Shown here piece by piece: positions 44,501-47,673 of a DNA stretch of 64,000 bases (the first letter of the stretch is position 1; the number at the start of each line of letters is the position of its first letter). A model generated the notes under the pieces. That model was not told where the DNA came from. It saw only the letters and a program-made list of their open reading frames with translations, and ran no database searches. Position numbers and translations under genes: made by a program. Origin of the DNA: Ciona intestinalis (Eukaryota; Chordata; Ascidiacea; Phlebobranchia; Cionidae); assembly GCF_000224145.3 (NCBI RefSeq), contig NC_020172.2, positions 2,007,962 to 2,071,961 on the forward strand. Reading direction: 5' to 3'.

Positions 44501-46072
44501 ATGTGCGTCGTAGTTTAGCCTTCACGTGCGTCTAGTTTAGCCTTCACGTGCGTGGTAGTTTAACCCTCACGTGTGTCGTGTTTTAGCCTTCACGTGCGTC
44601 GTAGTTTAGCCTTCACGTGCGTGGTAGTTTATCCATCACGTGCGTCGTGTTTTAGCCTTCACGTGCCTCGTAATTTAGCCTTCACGTGCATCCTAGTTAA
44701 GCATACACTGACATTTATTTCGCTCCCCTAAGATTGGTTTACAACGTGAAAAAATCGACGCCTATGCATGCAACTATTAACTTTTCTATTAAGCATTTTG
44801 CGGAGGACCGTTGGACATAATTGACCACTTTAACAGACAGCTGCAGACATAGGTGCTTGCTACATATTTTAGAACAAGCTTTATGAAAAGAGTAAAACGA
44901 CATGCTGCTCACAAAACTAGAACGACAATAAATGTAACGGTTGACAAGCAAAGCCTATATTGCAAAATTCCTAAAAAGATTAACCGTTTTTTTTTAATTT
45001 AAAAACCCCACAAACACGAGATTCGTATAAACATAAGATCTGCGTACGAATCAACAGCATTTTAAGTTTTCTGAGGTATCATTATTGTCAATATGCATAG
45101 TTACCGTATGATTTTGACAAACGATGAACGAGTTAGTGACTGCTTGATTTCGCCAGTAACAAAACCATATGGACATTAGACAGCAGGTTTGGGTAATTAG
45201 TAGTCGCCATTATTAACGCTGCATGTAATGTAAAGCATAATCATGTGTTGGCGTGAATGATATAAAATGGCGTATGTTGTATTTTCCTAATTTCTGTAAA
45301 ACGATGACGTCATATTAAACGTGGCCTCTTCATCAATTTAAAAAAATCAGCGTTTATGCATATACCCACACATAACAGTGTGGTAATCACCTAGTTACTA
45401 GTATAAAGCCATATGACAAAGTTTGGTGAACCTAATATGAAATTCTGAATGTTGTTGTTAATAGAAATGATGTTAAAACAAACACAGAAGGAATTGTCCC
45501 TTACCTCCAAACTCTGGTGGCAAGTTAACAGATTCATAATCTGAAAATGCCCATTCATCTTTATCATAAGCGCTTTGTGCGTTAGTTTGAAGTAATCCAA
45601 TCCATACTGTAGAGTCAAAAGCCAAGAGGTGCATTCGTGCTTTTGTGTAGATAAAATCATTCACAACCTTTGATTTTGGCATGGCTAAGCGGCCCCAGGT
45701 GTCTAAATATCTTCTTCATTAAATATATGCTTAACCAACATTTTAAGTTAAAAATTACCCTTGCAAAAATCTGAAGCCTCTGTATACCTTGCACTTTCTT
45801 TAAAGAAAAGATAAGTCTTACCATCCAATATTTCCTCATGTGTTGCTGTTATGCCTGAATTCATCAACATATTAGTTAAAAAATATAAATATCATTATCA
45901 CCATAAGCCAAACAAATGTTTTTATTAATTATTTTCCTAACAAAATAAAAATTACCTGAAGACTCGTCACAGTTTCTGGAATCCTCCTTAAAAATAACAT
46001 TGCACTTGCACACTTTGTTAATGCAATCTTGAAAAGCAGGGCAGCTGACAGGACAGTCAAGTGCTGGGATGT
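51..46072 (-). CDS. Giant CTLD-headed modular protein, whole gene (3' end beyond window)
   Basis: This is the parent entry for the module and lectin entries below. At least 141 exons are visible: 12 N-terminal exons and 129 module exons. Reading frame phases join correctly from 46072 down to 51, apart from three single-nucleotide indels and one assembly gap. The order is a Cys-rich EGF-like exon, three CTLD regions, then 65 tandem 79-residue modules. Established family knowledge: CTLDs bind glycans or proteins outside cells. The visible cysteine content and sequons also fit an extracellular or cell-surface product. I saw no signal peptide, transmembrane segment or stop codon; the start should lie upstream of 46072 and the end left of position 1. 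The module family is not one I recognise, so ligand and process are unknown. Confidence 0.85.
354..2284 (-). other. Large intron between modules 64 and 65
   Basis: 1.9 kb of AT-rich sequence with no coding exon in phase and no repeat shared with the rest of the window that I can see. Most introns of the array are 50-150 nt, so an old insertion is likely. Confidence 0.5.
2890..3594 (-). CDS. Modules 62 (A) and 63 (B)
   Basis: Exons: module 62 at 3512-3594 and 3248-3401; module 63 at 3104-3186 and 2890-3043. Module 62 is A-beta (FPEHCDSYEEPHSVECFTTI; GPH has become EPH). Module 63 is B-beta (NCDSYHGPHNIECLVTI, PGNLTVEDADALKSLNLT). Confidence 0.9.
3650..4324 (-). CDS. Modules 60 (A) and 61 (B, frameshifted)
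   Basis: Exons: module 60 at 4242-4324 and 4008-4161; module 61 at 3865-3946 and 3650-3803. Module 60 has GPHIVECLTTI. Module 61 x1 is 82 nt: the top strand reads AATAAAAACTCAC near 3938 where module 55 reads AATAAAAACCTCAC. Neither nearby acceptor restores the frame, so as written the module is out of phase. Confidence 0.82.
4380..5051 (-). CDS. Modules 58 (A) and 59 (B)
   Basis: Exons: module 58 at 4969-5051 and 4759-4912; module 59 at 4599-4681 and 4380-4533. Module 58 is A-alpha with GCLGEGTKAP. Module 59 is B-alpha and begins the next six-module repeat. Confidence 0.92.
5110..5819 (-). CDS. Modules 56 (A) and 57 (B)
   Basis: Exons: module 56 at 5737-5819 and 5472-5625; module 57 at 5328-5410 and 5110-5263. 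Module 56 is A-beta (FPEHCDSYEGPHS). Module 57 is B-beta (NCNSYHGPHSIECLVTI, PGNLTVEDVDALTSLNLT). Confidence 0.92.
5875..6579 (-). CDS. Modules 54 (A) and 55 (B)
   Basis: Exons: module 54 at 6497-6579 and 6236-6389; module 55 at 6092-6174 and 5875-6028. Module 54 is A-beta (FPDNCDSYEGPHS, VKNETEALDLLNVE). Module 55 is a hybrid: its x1 matches B-beta copies and its x2 matches B-alpha copies. Confidence 0.92.
6635..7322 (-). CDS. Modules 52 (A) and 53 (B)
   Basis: Exons: module 52 at 7240-7322 and 7031-7184; module 53 at 6854-6936 and 6635-6788. Module 52 is A-alpha (NCDTYYGPYSIECLTTI). Module 53 is B-alpha (WDEVGCEHKGYRFPNNLT). Confidence 0.92.
7378..8086 (-). CDS. Modules 50 (A) and 51 (B)
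   Basis: Exons: module 50 at 8004-8086 and 7740-7893; module 51 at 7596-7678 and 7378-7531. Module 50 is A-beta with GCLAEGTKAP and NCDSYNGPHS. Module 51 is B-beta (NCNSYHGLHSIECLVTI; GLH replaces GPH). Confidence 0.92.
8141..8816 (-). CDS. Modules 48 (A) and 49 (B)
   Basis: Exons: module 48 at 8734-8816 and 8524-8677; module 49 at 8364-8446 and 8141-8294. Module 48 is A-alpha (WISKGC, AEKEMLDFLNVK). Module 49 is B-alpha (WDDVGCEHKGYRFPNNLT, KPDCESMKNSNLT). Confidence 0.92.
8870..9569 (-). CDS. Modules 46 (A) and 47 (B)
   Basis: Exons: module 46 at 9487-9569 and 9232-9385; module 47 at 9088-9170 and 8870-9023. Module 46 is A-beta (FPDNCDSYGGPHS, GCLTDGTKSPVKLVKNETEA). Module 47 is B-beta with GCHFEGYRYPGNLT, a unique loop. 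Confidence 0.92.
9625..10283 (-). CDS. Modules 44 (A) and 45 (B)
   Basis: Exons: module 44 at 10201-10283 and 9992-10145; module 45 at 9840-9922 and 9625-9778. Module 44 is the A-alpha subtype (WISKGCLSEGTKAP, DHAEKEVLDLLNLK). Module 45 is the B-alpha subtype (WDDVGCEHKGYRFPNNLT). Confidence 0.92.
10339..12938 (-). CDS. Modules 42 (A) and 43 (B)
   Basis: Exons: module 42 at 12856-12938 and 10716-10869; module 43 at 10556-10638 and 10339-10492. The two exons of module 42 are separated by a 1,986-nt intron carrying a SINE and another repeat, yet still join in phase. Module 43 reads EEVGCKVEGYRYPGNLTVED. Confidence 0.88.
10870..12855 (-). other. Large intron splitting module 42, repeat-filled at its left end
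   Basis: About 10895-10950 resembles 52377-52430 (shared GTAAAGTTTTACTAAACGTT), followed by a SINE at 11210-11440. From 11450 to 12855 I see no gene and no recognised element. Confidence 0.55.
11210..11440 (+). repeat. tRNA-derived SINE
   Basis: It opens with GTGGCTCAGTGGCTTAGGG, a good pol III A box, and a weaker B box (TGATTCAATGC) about 45 nt on. It then has the body TGTCCTTGGGCAAGACACTGA and CCAACCCAGCGGTCCTTAATGG, which recurs at 30240-30400 (reverse) and 58190-58330. Confidence 0.6.
12994..13747 (-). CDS. Modules 40 (A) and 41 (B)
   Basis: Exons: module 40 at 13665-13747 and 13454-13607; module 41 at 13296-13378 and 12994-13147. Module 40 reads FPENCDTYNGPHSVECLTTI, then ELKGCLSEG. 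Module 41 has GCNVEGYRYPGNLT; its x1 reads EAHGGDKDKGLECYGIG, with His where neighbours have Asp. Confidence 0.9.
13802..14473 (-). CDS. Modules 38 (A) and 39 (B)
   Basis: Exons: module 38 at 14391-14473 and 14161-14314; module 39 at 14017-14099 and 13802-13955. Module 38 reads ECLKTIWESKGC and GTKAPNKLDTAEKEALDLMN. Module 39 has an altered last codon before its donor (GAT instead of GAC, then GTACGT). Confidence 0.9.
14561..15240 (-). CDS. Modules 36 (A) and 37 (B)
   Basis: Exons: module 36 at 15158-15240 and 14930-15083; module 37 at 14780-14862 and 14561-14714. Module 36 reads FPENCDTYYGPHSVECLTTI, then EWKGCLDEGTKYPDKL. The pair forms one unit of a recent tandem duplication with modules 34-35. 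Confidence 0.9.
15311..15994 (-). CDS. Modules 34 (A) and 35 (B)
   Basis: Exons: module 34 at 15912-15994 and 15680-15833; module 35 at 15530-15612 and 15311-15464. Module 34 has FPEHCDTYYGPHS and GSKYPDKL. The module 35 exons and the intron between them are almost identical to those of module 37, about 750 nt away. Confidence 0.9.
16060..17610 (-). CDS. Modules 32 (A) and 33 (B)
   Basis: Exons: module 32 at 17528-17610 and 17273-17426; module 33 at 17130-17212 and 16060-16213. Module 32 starts FLENCDTYLGPHS and has ESIGCLIEG. Module 33 reads FPENCNSFMGPHAIECLLTI. Module 33 is split by a 916-nt intron (16214-17129) with no repeat I recognise. Confidence 0.88.
16214..17129 (-). other. Intron splitting module 33, nothing recognised
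   Basis: 916 nt of AT-rich sequence. No open frame in phase with the neighbours and no match to the other repeats noted here. Confidence 0.5.
17664..18333 (-). CDS. Modules 30 (A) and 31 (B)
   Basis: Exons: module 30 at 18251-18333 and 18032-18185; module 31 at 17879-17961 and 17664-17817. Module 30 reads FPDNCDTYDGPHSVECLTTI with GSKAP. Module 31 reads YPENCDSFNGPHAIDCLITI, then EEVGCVVKGYRYPGNLT. Confidence 0.9.
18404..19134 (-). CDS. Modules 28 (A) and 29 (B)
   Basis: Exons: module 28 at 19052-19134 and 18765-18918; module 29 at 18623-18705 and 18404-18557. Module 28 reads FPENCASHDGPHS. Module 29 reads FPENCDSFNGPHAIDCLITI with PGNLTTEDADVLRNLDIT, marking the change from the PGDLS to the PGNLT subtype. 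Confidence 0.9.
19186..19916 (-). CDS. Modules 26 (A, cut by a gap) and 27 (B)
   Basis: Exons: module 26 x1 from the gap down to 19840, x2 at 19542-19695; module 27 at 19404-19486 and 19186-19339. Module 26 reads FPDNCASYNGPHS; module 27 ends PGDLSSEDLNIF. The last readable bases before the gap (GCTCTA) differ from the usual GCTCTTACACCTCTG, so the x1 start is uncertain. Confidence 0.85.
19917..19966. other. Assembly gap inside the module array
   Basis: 50 N. It removes the start of module 26 x1, the end of module 25 x2 and the intron between them. By comparison with neighbouring copies the real missing length should be larger than 50 nt. Confidence 0.95.
19967..20751 (-). CDS. Modules 24 (A) and 25 (B, cut by a gap)
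   Basis: Exons: module 24 at 20669-20751 and 20299-20452; module 25 x1 at 20147-20229, x2 from 20082 down into the gap ending at 19966. Module 24 reads FPENCDSYYGPHTVECLTTM. About 38 nt of module 25 x2 are missing, so the 50-N gap is a placeholder shorter than the true missing sequence. Confidence 0.85.
20822..21547 (-). CDS. Modules 22 (A) and 23 (B, frameshifted)
   Basis: Exons: module 22 at 21465-21547 and 21178-21331; module 23 at 21037-21119 and 20822-20976. Module 22 reads FPENCASHDGPYSVECLTTI. Module 23 x2 is 155 nt: the top strand has CTTGCAAATCCAC near 20895 where other copies have CTTGCAATCCAC. The extra A shifts the frame after IWEEVD and meets a stop a few codons later. Confidence 0.8.
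21599..22846 (-). CDS. Modules 20 (A) and 21 (B)
   Basis: Exons: module 20 at 22764-22846 and 21968-22121; module 21 at 21832-21914 and 21599-21752. Module 20 reads FPDKCASYVGPHS (Lys for Asn). The 642-nt intron splitting module 20 holds an inserted SINE-like repeat. The intron between x1 and x2 of module 21 has a local duplication of the sequence CCAACATCAATACTATT. Confidence 0.88.
22250..22745 (-). repeat. SINE-like insertion in the module 20 intron
   Basis: It shares GTTTTATACACC and CGTGCC with copies near 56830 and 61570, and a tail related to 30070-30250 (TGTGGCTGATAATTT against TGTGGCTGATTATTT). Its right part contains CCCATTAGTAACCAATGGGTT, like the CCAACCCAGTGGTCACTAAT block of the SINE at 58270. 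Confidence 0.5.
22897..23626 (-). CDS. Modules 18 (A) and 19 (B)
   Basis: Exons: module 18 at 23544-23626 and 23255-23408; module 19 at 23115-23197 and 22897-23050. Module 18 reads FPDNCASYDGPHSVECLTTI, then ESSGCLAEGTKAPEKL; module 19 has IDCLVTIWEEVGC. Both belong to the CAS / PGDLS subtype that fills modules 14-28. Confidence 0.9.
23678..24413 (-). CDS. Modules 16 (A, frameshifted) and 17 (B)
   Basis: Exons: module 16 at 24331-24413 and 24034-24186; module 17 at 23896-23978 and 23678-23831. Module 16 x2 is 153 nt, one T short just after the acceptor (top strand GGGAAATCTAC at 24180-24190 against GGGAAATTCTAC in module 26). Taken literally this shifts the frame to a stop within the exon. 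Module 17 is intact (FPENCDSFNGPHSIDC). The block is a near copy of modules 26-27. Confidence 0.8.
24465..25606 (-). CDS. Modules 14 (A) and 15 (B)
   Basis: Exons: module 14 at 25524-25606 and 24823-24976; module 15 at 24683-24765 and 24465-24618. Module 14 reads FPDNCAFYDGPHSVECLTTI with GCLAVGTKAP. Module 15 reads FPENCNSFNGPHSIDCLITI and PGDLSSEDLNIF. A 547-nt intron (24977-25523) splits module 14. Confidence 0.88.
24977..25523 (-). other. Intron splitting module 14, nothing recognised
   Basis: 547 nt including runs of A and T; no shared repeat seen. Confidence 0.5.
25661..26885 (-). CDS. Modules 12 (A) and 13 (B)
   Basis: Exons: module 12 at 26803-26885 and 26020-26173; module 13 at 25880-25962 and 25661-25814. 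Module 12 reads FPDDCVSYDGPHSVECLTTI then GCVPFGKKAP, the only copy with that loop. Module 13 reads YSENCVSFIGPHSLECLISH. A 629-nt intron (26174-26802) splits module 12. Confidence 0.88.
26174..26802 (-). other. Intron splitting module 12, nothing recognised
   Basis: 629 nt without an in-phase exon or a repeat shared with the rest of the window. Confidence 0.5.
26934..27747 (-). CDS. Modules 10 (A) and 11 (B)
   Basis: Exons: module 10 at 27665-27747 and 27423-27576; module 11 at 27154-27236 and 26934-27087. Module 10 reads FPQNCDSHSGPHSVECLTTI; module 11 reads FPENCDSYNGPHSINCLITI and has PGDLTT in place of the usual PGNLT. Confidence 0.88.
27804..28567 (-). CDS. Modules 8 (A) and 9 (B)
   Basis: Exons: module 8 at 28485-28567 and 28250-28403; module 9 at 28107-28189 and 27804-27957. 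Module 8 starts VPTNCDAYYGPHSVECLNSI. Module 9 reads FPENCATFYGPHSIECLVTI and keeps an NLT sequon (YPNNLT). The donor of module 9 x2 was taken as GTTAGT because it restores the 154-nt length. Confidence 0.88.
28645..29954 (-). CDS. Modules 6 (A) and 7 (B)
   Basis: Exons: module 6 at 29872-29954 and 29625-29778; module 7 at 28877-28959 and 28645-28798. Module 6 x2 starts FEGSCTSFNGPHSVECLTGI. Module 7 x2 reads YPENCNSYHGPHSINCLITI and ends PGSLPATELDALKSMDL, so the NLT sequon is absent. The 665-nt intron 28960-29624 separates them. Confidence 0.88.
28960..29624 (-). other. Intron between modules 6 and 7, nothing recognised
   Basis: 665 nt; open frames here lack the cysteine pattern and splice phases of the array. 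Confidence 0.5.
30070..30400 (-). repeat. tRNA-derived SINE, reverse copy, with duplicated tail
   Basis: On the minus strand it has a B box (GGGTTCAAGGC), then TGTCCTTTGGCAAAACCCTTA, matching the SINE at 11290. Its distal end repeats a unit of about 43 nt (GACAGTCATTATAACATGG, then GACAGTCATTATTACATGG), a tandem tail. Confidence 0.55.
30470..32217 (-). CDS. Modules 4 (A) and 5 (B)
   Basis: Exons: module 4 at 32135-32217 and 31675-31828; module 5 at 30789-30871 and 30470-30623. Module 4 reads FPENCLTYNGPHSVDCLTTI; module 5 reads FPDGCTTHSGPHTIDCLIGV with CFG in place of CYG in x1. The 0.8-kb intron 30872-31674 contains nothing I recognise. Confidence 0.85.
30872..31674 (-). other. Intron between modules 4 and 5, nothing recognised
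   Basis: 803 nt; no in-phase exon and no shared repeat seen. Confidence 0.45.
32352..33604 (-). CDS. Modules 2 (A) and 3 (B)
   Basis: Exons: module 2 at 33522-33604 and 33308-33461; module 3 at 32942-33024 and 32352-32505. Module 2 reads FPDNCLSFYGPYSIECLNSI (GPY variant). Module 3 reads YHENCATYYGPHAMECLISM. Both are divergent relative to the array core, and introns here are longer (up to 436 nt) than in the rest of the array. Confidence 0.85.
33779..33932 (-). CDS. Module 1 (B-like, lacks its first exon)
   Basis: A single 154-nt x2 exon beginning YPDGCTTLNGRHTVECLNNLW, then KRVGC and EVGDKYPEK. It is the most divergent copy (GRH instead of GPH). No x1 exon was found between 33933 and 35794; the upstream partner with matching phase 1 is the last exon of CTLD-3. 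The first cysteine of the four-cysteine pattern would then come from the lectin domain or be missing. Confidence 0.8.
34053..34634. mobile_element. TTAA-bounded piggyBac-like miniature element
   Basis: 582 nt with TTAA at both ends and imperfect terminal inverted repeats: left TTAACACTTTCGGCGCC, right (reverse complement) TTAACATTTTGGCTCC. TTAA targets and such ends are characteristic of piggyBac-type elements. An 80-codon open frame inside (34078-34320) shows no transposase motif I can recognise. Confidence 0.5.
34760..35040. mobile_element. Degenerate relative of the 40322-41057 hAT-like element
   Basis: It shares TGTAGATGTAATAT and a GCATTGACTGACAG-like block (here ACATTGATTGACAG) with the interior of the element at 40322-41057, but no complete terminal repeats are visible. 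Confidence 0.4.
35795..37247 (-). CDS. CTLD-3 (complete)
   Basis: Three exons: 37141-37247, 36123-36231 and 35795-35974 (phases 1-0, 0-1, 1-1). They show a full CTLD: KFKFHVNKQTHADAKSTC, then EKWWIGLDDIATEG (the WIGL element), then SFIWSNGEPHDQPGGHYTNW and KDCVAAGADGNAYWTEESC, ending AFTFVC. The first exon carries Cys1 and the last carries the closing pair. No clear EPN or QPD plus WND calcium-site set is present, so calcium-dependent sugar binding is not assured. Its last exon splices in phase straight onto module 1. Confidence 0.85.
36232..37140 (-). other. Intron inside CTLD-3
   Basis: 909 nt. A hAT-like left end, CAGCGGTGTAAAAAGTAC, is seen at about 36306, but no matching right end or target duplication was found. 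Confidence 0.4.
37324..38010 (-). CDS. Linker exons between CTLD-2 and CTLD-3
   Basis: Two exons, 37940-38010 (71 nt, phase 1 to 0) and 37324-37471 (148 nt, phase 0 to 1). They read LPSQCPTYNPPLVQSCVEHY and then AGCTASLSADSLTAFSSLTL, ending VFHELCTGT. The four cysteines could form a small disulphide element. The acceptor at 37472 (ACACAG) was chosen because it alone keeps the frame open; an acceptor 13 nt further into the exon gives the wrong phase. Confidence 0.7.
38087..39639. mobile_element. hAT-like element with perfect 8-bp target duplication
   Basis: Terminal inverted repeats TAGGGATGTGC (left) and GCACCTCCCTA (right), flanked on both sides by TAAACTAA (38079-38086 and 39640-39647). 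It lies in the intron between the linker exon and CTLD-2. The interior is split by a second element (about 38470-39393). No transposase frame is present, so it is non-autonomous or decayed. Confidence 0.75.
38470..39393. mobile_element. CAGTGGCGCAACC-family hAT-like element nested in the previous one
   Basis: The right end reads AGTTGCACCACTG (39381-39393), the inverse of the CAGTGGCGCAACC end seen at 47674. The left end (CTGCTGCAACCATGGGGG) is diverged and no target duplication is readable. Its interior (38680-38960) shares the dispersed core also found near 42044, 48780 and 51700. Confidence 0.5.
39677..43154 (-). CDS. CTLD-2, long form with an extra C-terminal half
   Basis: Four exons: 42958-43154, 41258-41459, 39974-40135 and 39677-39871, with phases 1-0, 0-1, 1-1 and 1-1. 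The first has the CTLD opening (RWHFFYFNTEPWYNRQEA, then DLCALTGSHFPYLL and DRLIALLK). The second has MWLAAKEEND and SFHWSDGTQIF. The third ends like a CTLD (GCFYHLRGWVDCGSY, then VFCEK). The fourth also looks like a CTLD C-terminus (RWYLGGSEHAQ, NKWCVENCGAM, YWVDEWCGKKKPFVCES). Two consecutive C-terminal halves suggest a partial internal duplication or loss of the intervening N-terminal half. Confidence 0.75.
40322..41057. mobile_element. hAT-like miniature element (TAGGGATGGGC ends)
   Basis: 736 nt with inverted ends TAGGGATGGGC and GCCCATCCCTA, flanked by ATTTGTTT and ATATGTTT (7 of 8 identical). It sits in the intron between the third and second exons of CTLD-2. No coding capacity is seen. 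Confidence 0.75.
41566..42631. mobile_element. CAGGATTGTAAAA-family hAT-like element, copy 1
   Basis: Ends are CAGGATTGTAAAA and TTTTACAATCCTG. Sub-terminal GTCACCGTCCGGAT and CACCGTCCGGATTT are also inverted. It contains the dispersed core 42044-42340. Flanks (GATAAGAG, GAAGAGGT) do not give a clean target duplication. It is an intronic insertion in the giant gene. Confidence 0.65.
43565..44145. repeat. Dispersed repeat with ATTCACACGT-type subrepeats
   Basis: Units of roughly 40-50 nt built on ATTCACACGTTGATTATT plus GCGTCATAATAGC, at 43590-43680 and 43995-44140. The same sequence recurs at 48330-48440 (reverse), 49690-49800 and 52830-52921, partly inside transposons. Confidence 0.6.
44190..44700. 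repeat. CACGTG-rich minisatellite
   Basis: About 22 copies of a unit of about 23 nt with consensus GTAGTTTAGCCTTCACGTGC. I count about 15 CACGTG palindromes. Parts show a higher-order unit (44231-44340 resembles 44371-44460, with CATGCGTCGTGTTTAACC). It lies in the intron between CTLD-1 and CTLD-2. Confidence 0.85.
45505..45854 (-). CDS. CTLD-1 (N-terminal two thirds only)
   Basis: Two exons, 45759-45854 (96 nt) and 45505-45684 (180 nt), both phase 1 to 1. The first carries the typical CTLD opening (GKTYLFFKESARYTEASDFC). The second carries the mid-domain signature WIGL followed by DEWAFSDYESV, the place of the WIGL and W-S-DG elements of the fold. The expected C-terminal half, with the last two conserved cysteines, is absent. 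The next in-phase exon (43154) instead opens a second CTLD. Either an exon in the 43155-45504 intron was missed, or this is a truncated domain. Confidence 0.75.
45956..46072 (-). CDS. Cys-rich EGF-like exon of the giant gene
   Basis: A 117-nt exon, phase 1 to phase 1, with good acceptor (ATGTTCAG) and donor (GTAATT). It encodes about 39 residues with seven cysteines, reading DIPALDCPVSCPAFQDC then INKVCKCNVIFKEDSRNCDE. The cysteine spacing resembles an EGF-like or similar small disulphide knot. It lies directly N-terminal to the first lectin domain, a common arrangement in secreted lectins. Confidence 0.75.
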
Positions 46073-46744
46073 CTGAACATAAATTATGGTGAAGTAAAAT
46101 ATTTTTATTTTTTTAAATTGCATATCACGCCAGAGAAGTCGTGCAACTCTAATCTAAACAACATTTTTAAAGTGTGGTGATATCTGTTTAACACCAGATT
46201 CTTTAACAGTCAAATTTGATGTTATCTGCAGAGACGCAACCAGGGGACTCTTTTGTTATCATGACAGCACCCCGTTTTTCACAAACACACACACAAACAA
46301 CGATTCAAAGTGTAACAATGAGGGGGAATATGTCCACTGCCGAATCAACCACAATATCAAAACAATGTATATGAGTGTCACATTTTTAAGCTTTGCATGG
46401 GCTTGAGAAATAAAAGAACATGCATGCGATCCCGAAAGGAGTGCATGCGATTCCAAAAGGGGTCCAAAACATGACGTTATATTTAAATACTAGGCTATCA
46501 GTAGCCCATATAAGTATTGGCATATCGTTTACCACTCGCCCAAGACTCGACATTAATGCTTGTCCACTTGTCCCGGAGAACCAAAACATTTCATGGGAAA
46601 AGTGAATTTGGTTAGGCATTTGTCGGAAGGGACAAGTAGAGGAATAACATTCATATCGAATGCGGGCATTTTCGACAAATTCGTATGTTTAGGCTTCTCA
46701 AACACGTCGAGTAAAGAAGTGTAATAAAATTCCAAAAATTGTTG

Positions 46745-46880
46745 TCGAACACACCGGCTTGTGCACTCCTCTGCCTGAGTTTATGTGCGAGTATGTGTGC
46801 ATGCGCGAGGTTTCGCATGTGCAATCGTCTGCATAAGTATATGTGCGAATGTGTGTGCGTGCACCAGGTTACGTGTGTTT
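46745..46880. repeat. Tandem duplication of about 66 nt
   Basis: Two adjacent units share GTGCGAGTATGTGTGC / GTGCGAATGTGTGTGC and TCTGCCTGAGTTTATG / TCTGCATAAGTATATG. They lie within the 4.9-kb element. Confidence 0.55.
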
Positions 46881-47673
46881 TGGCAGGAATGAAATTAACT
46901 GGCAGGAATTAATTCGTAGCTTGCTTTCATTTGTAAGTTTTTGTTAGTGTCTTTATAAGTAGTTAAGTTATTTATAAGTAGCTATATTATAGGGCAATTA
47001 AAATAATCACCTGTATTTTTAAAAATACTAAAATTATTTAGCTTTTTTGGTTTTTTTTACAAAATACTTCGCGATTTTACTTGTCAAAAATTCAAAATGC
47101 ACTGGCTAAACCATAGAGTGTTACACTCTCTCCTCCTCCTTTTCCACCAGTAAACCTGTGTTATTTCGTAACAAAGATTTAGCCTGGCAGCTCTTCTTTG
47201 TAAACATACTTGAAACCTTTATATTTTATGGCTGCATCACTGCTTTTAACTTTTGCAGGTGGTAAAATCTAGCTGATGCTGATAGGGCAAAAATGAGCAC
47301 TATTTACGTTTGTGGTTGCGATAGGGGTAAATAGGTTTCACCCACCAAATAAAACCGAGTTTGCTAGCCGCTTCTTTTAAAATGTGTACAAACAGAAATA
47401 CGTAATGCAGAAATATTTTACGCGAAACCCACTGGCGTCGACTTATATGGTGCAGGGTATGTAGGCCTACCTTGAGGATTTTGCAGGGGTCACAGCAACC
47501 AACCCCTGGATTTTCCAATTATGCAACCCCTGGATTTTCCAAATATAAAAGCAAATTACTCCTAAAATCTTCTTAAATAAATATATTTAACTTTATCAAA
47601 TAATTAATTTATAGTAGCCACGCAACGCCTTCATTCTCTTAACGCATGGACTAGCCATTTTTGTACACTGCGC

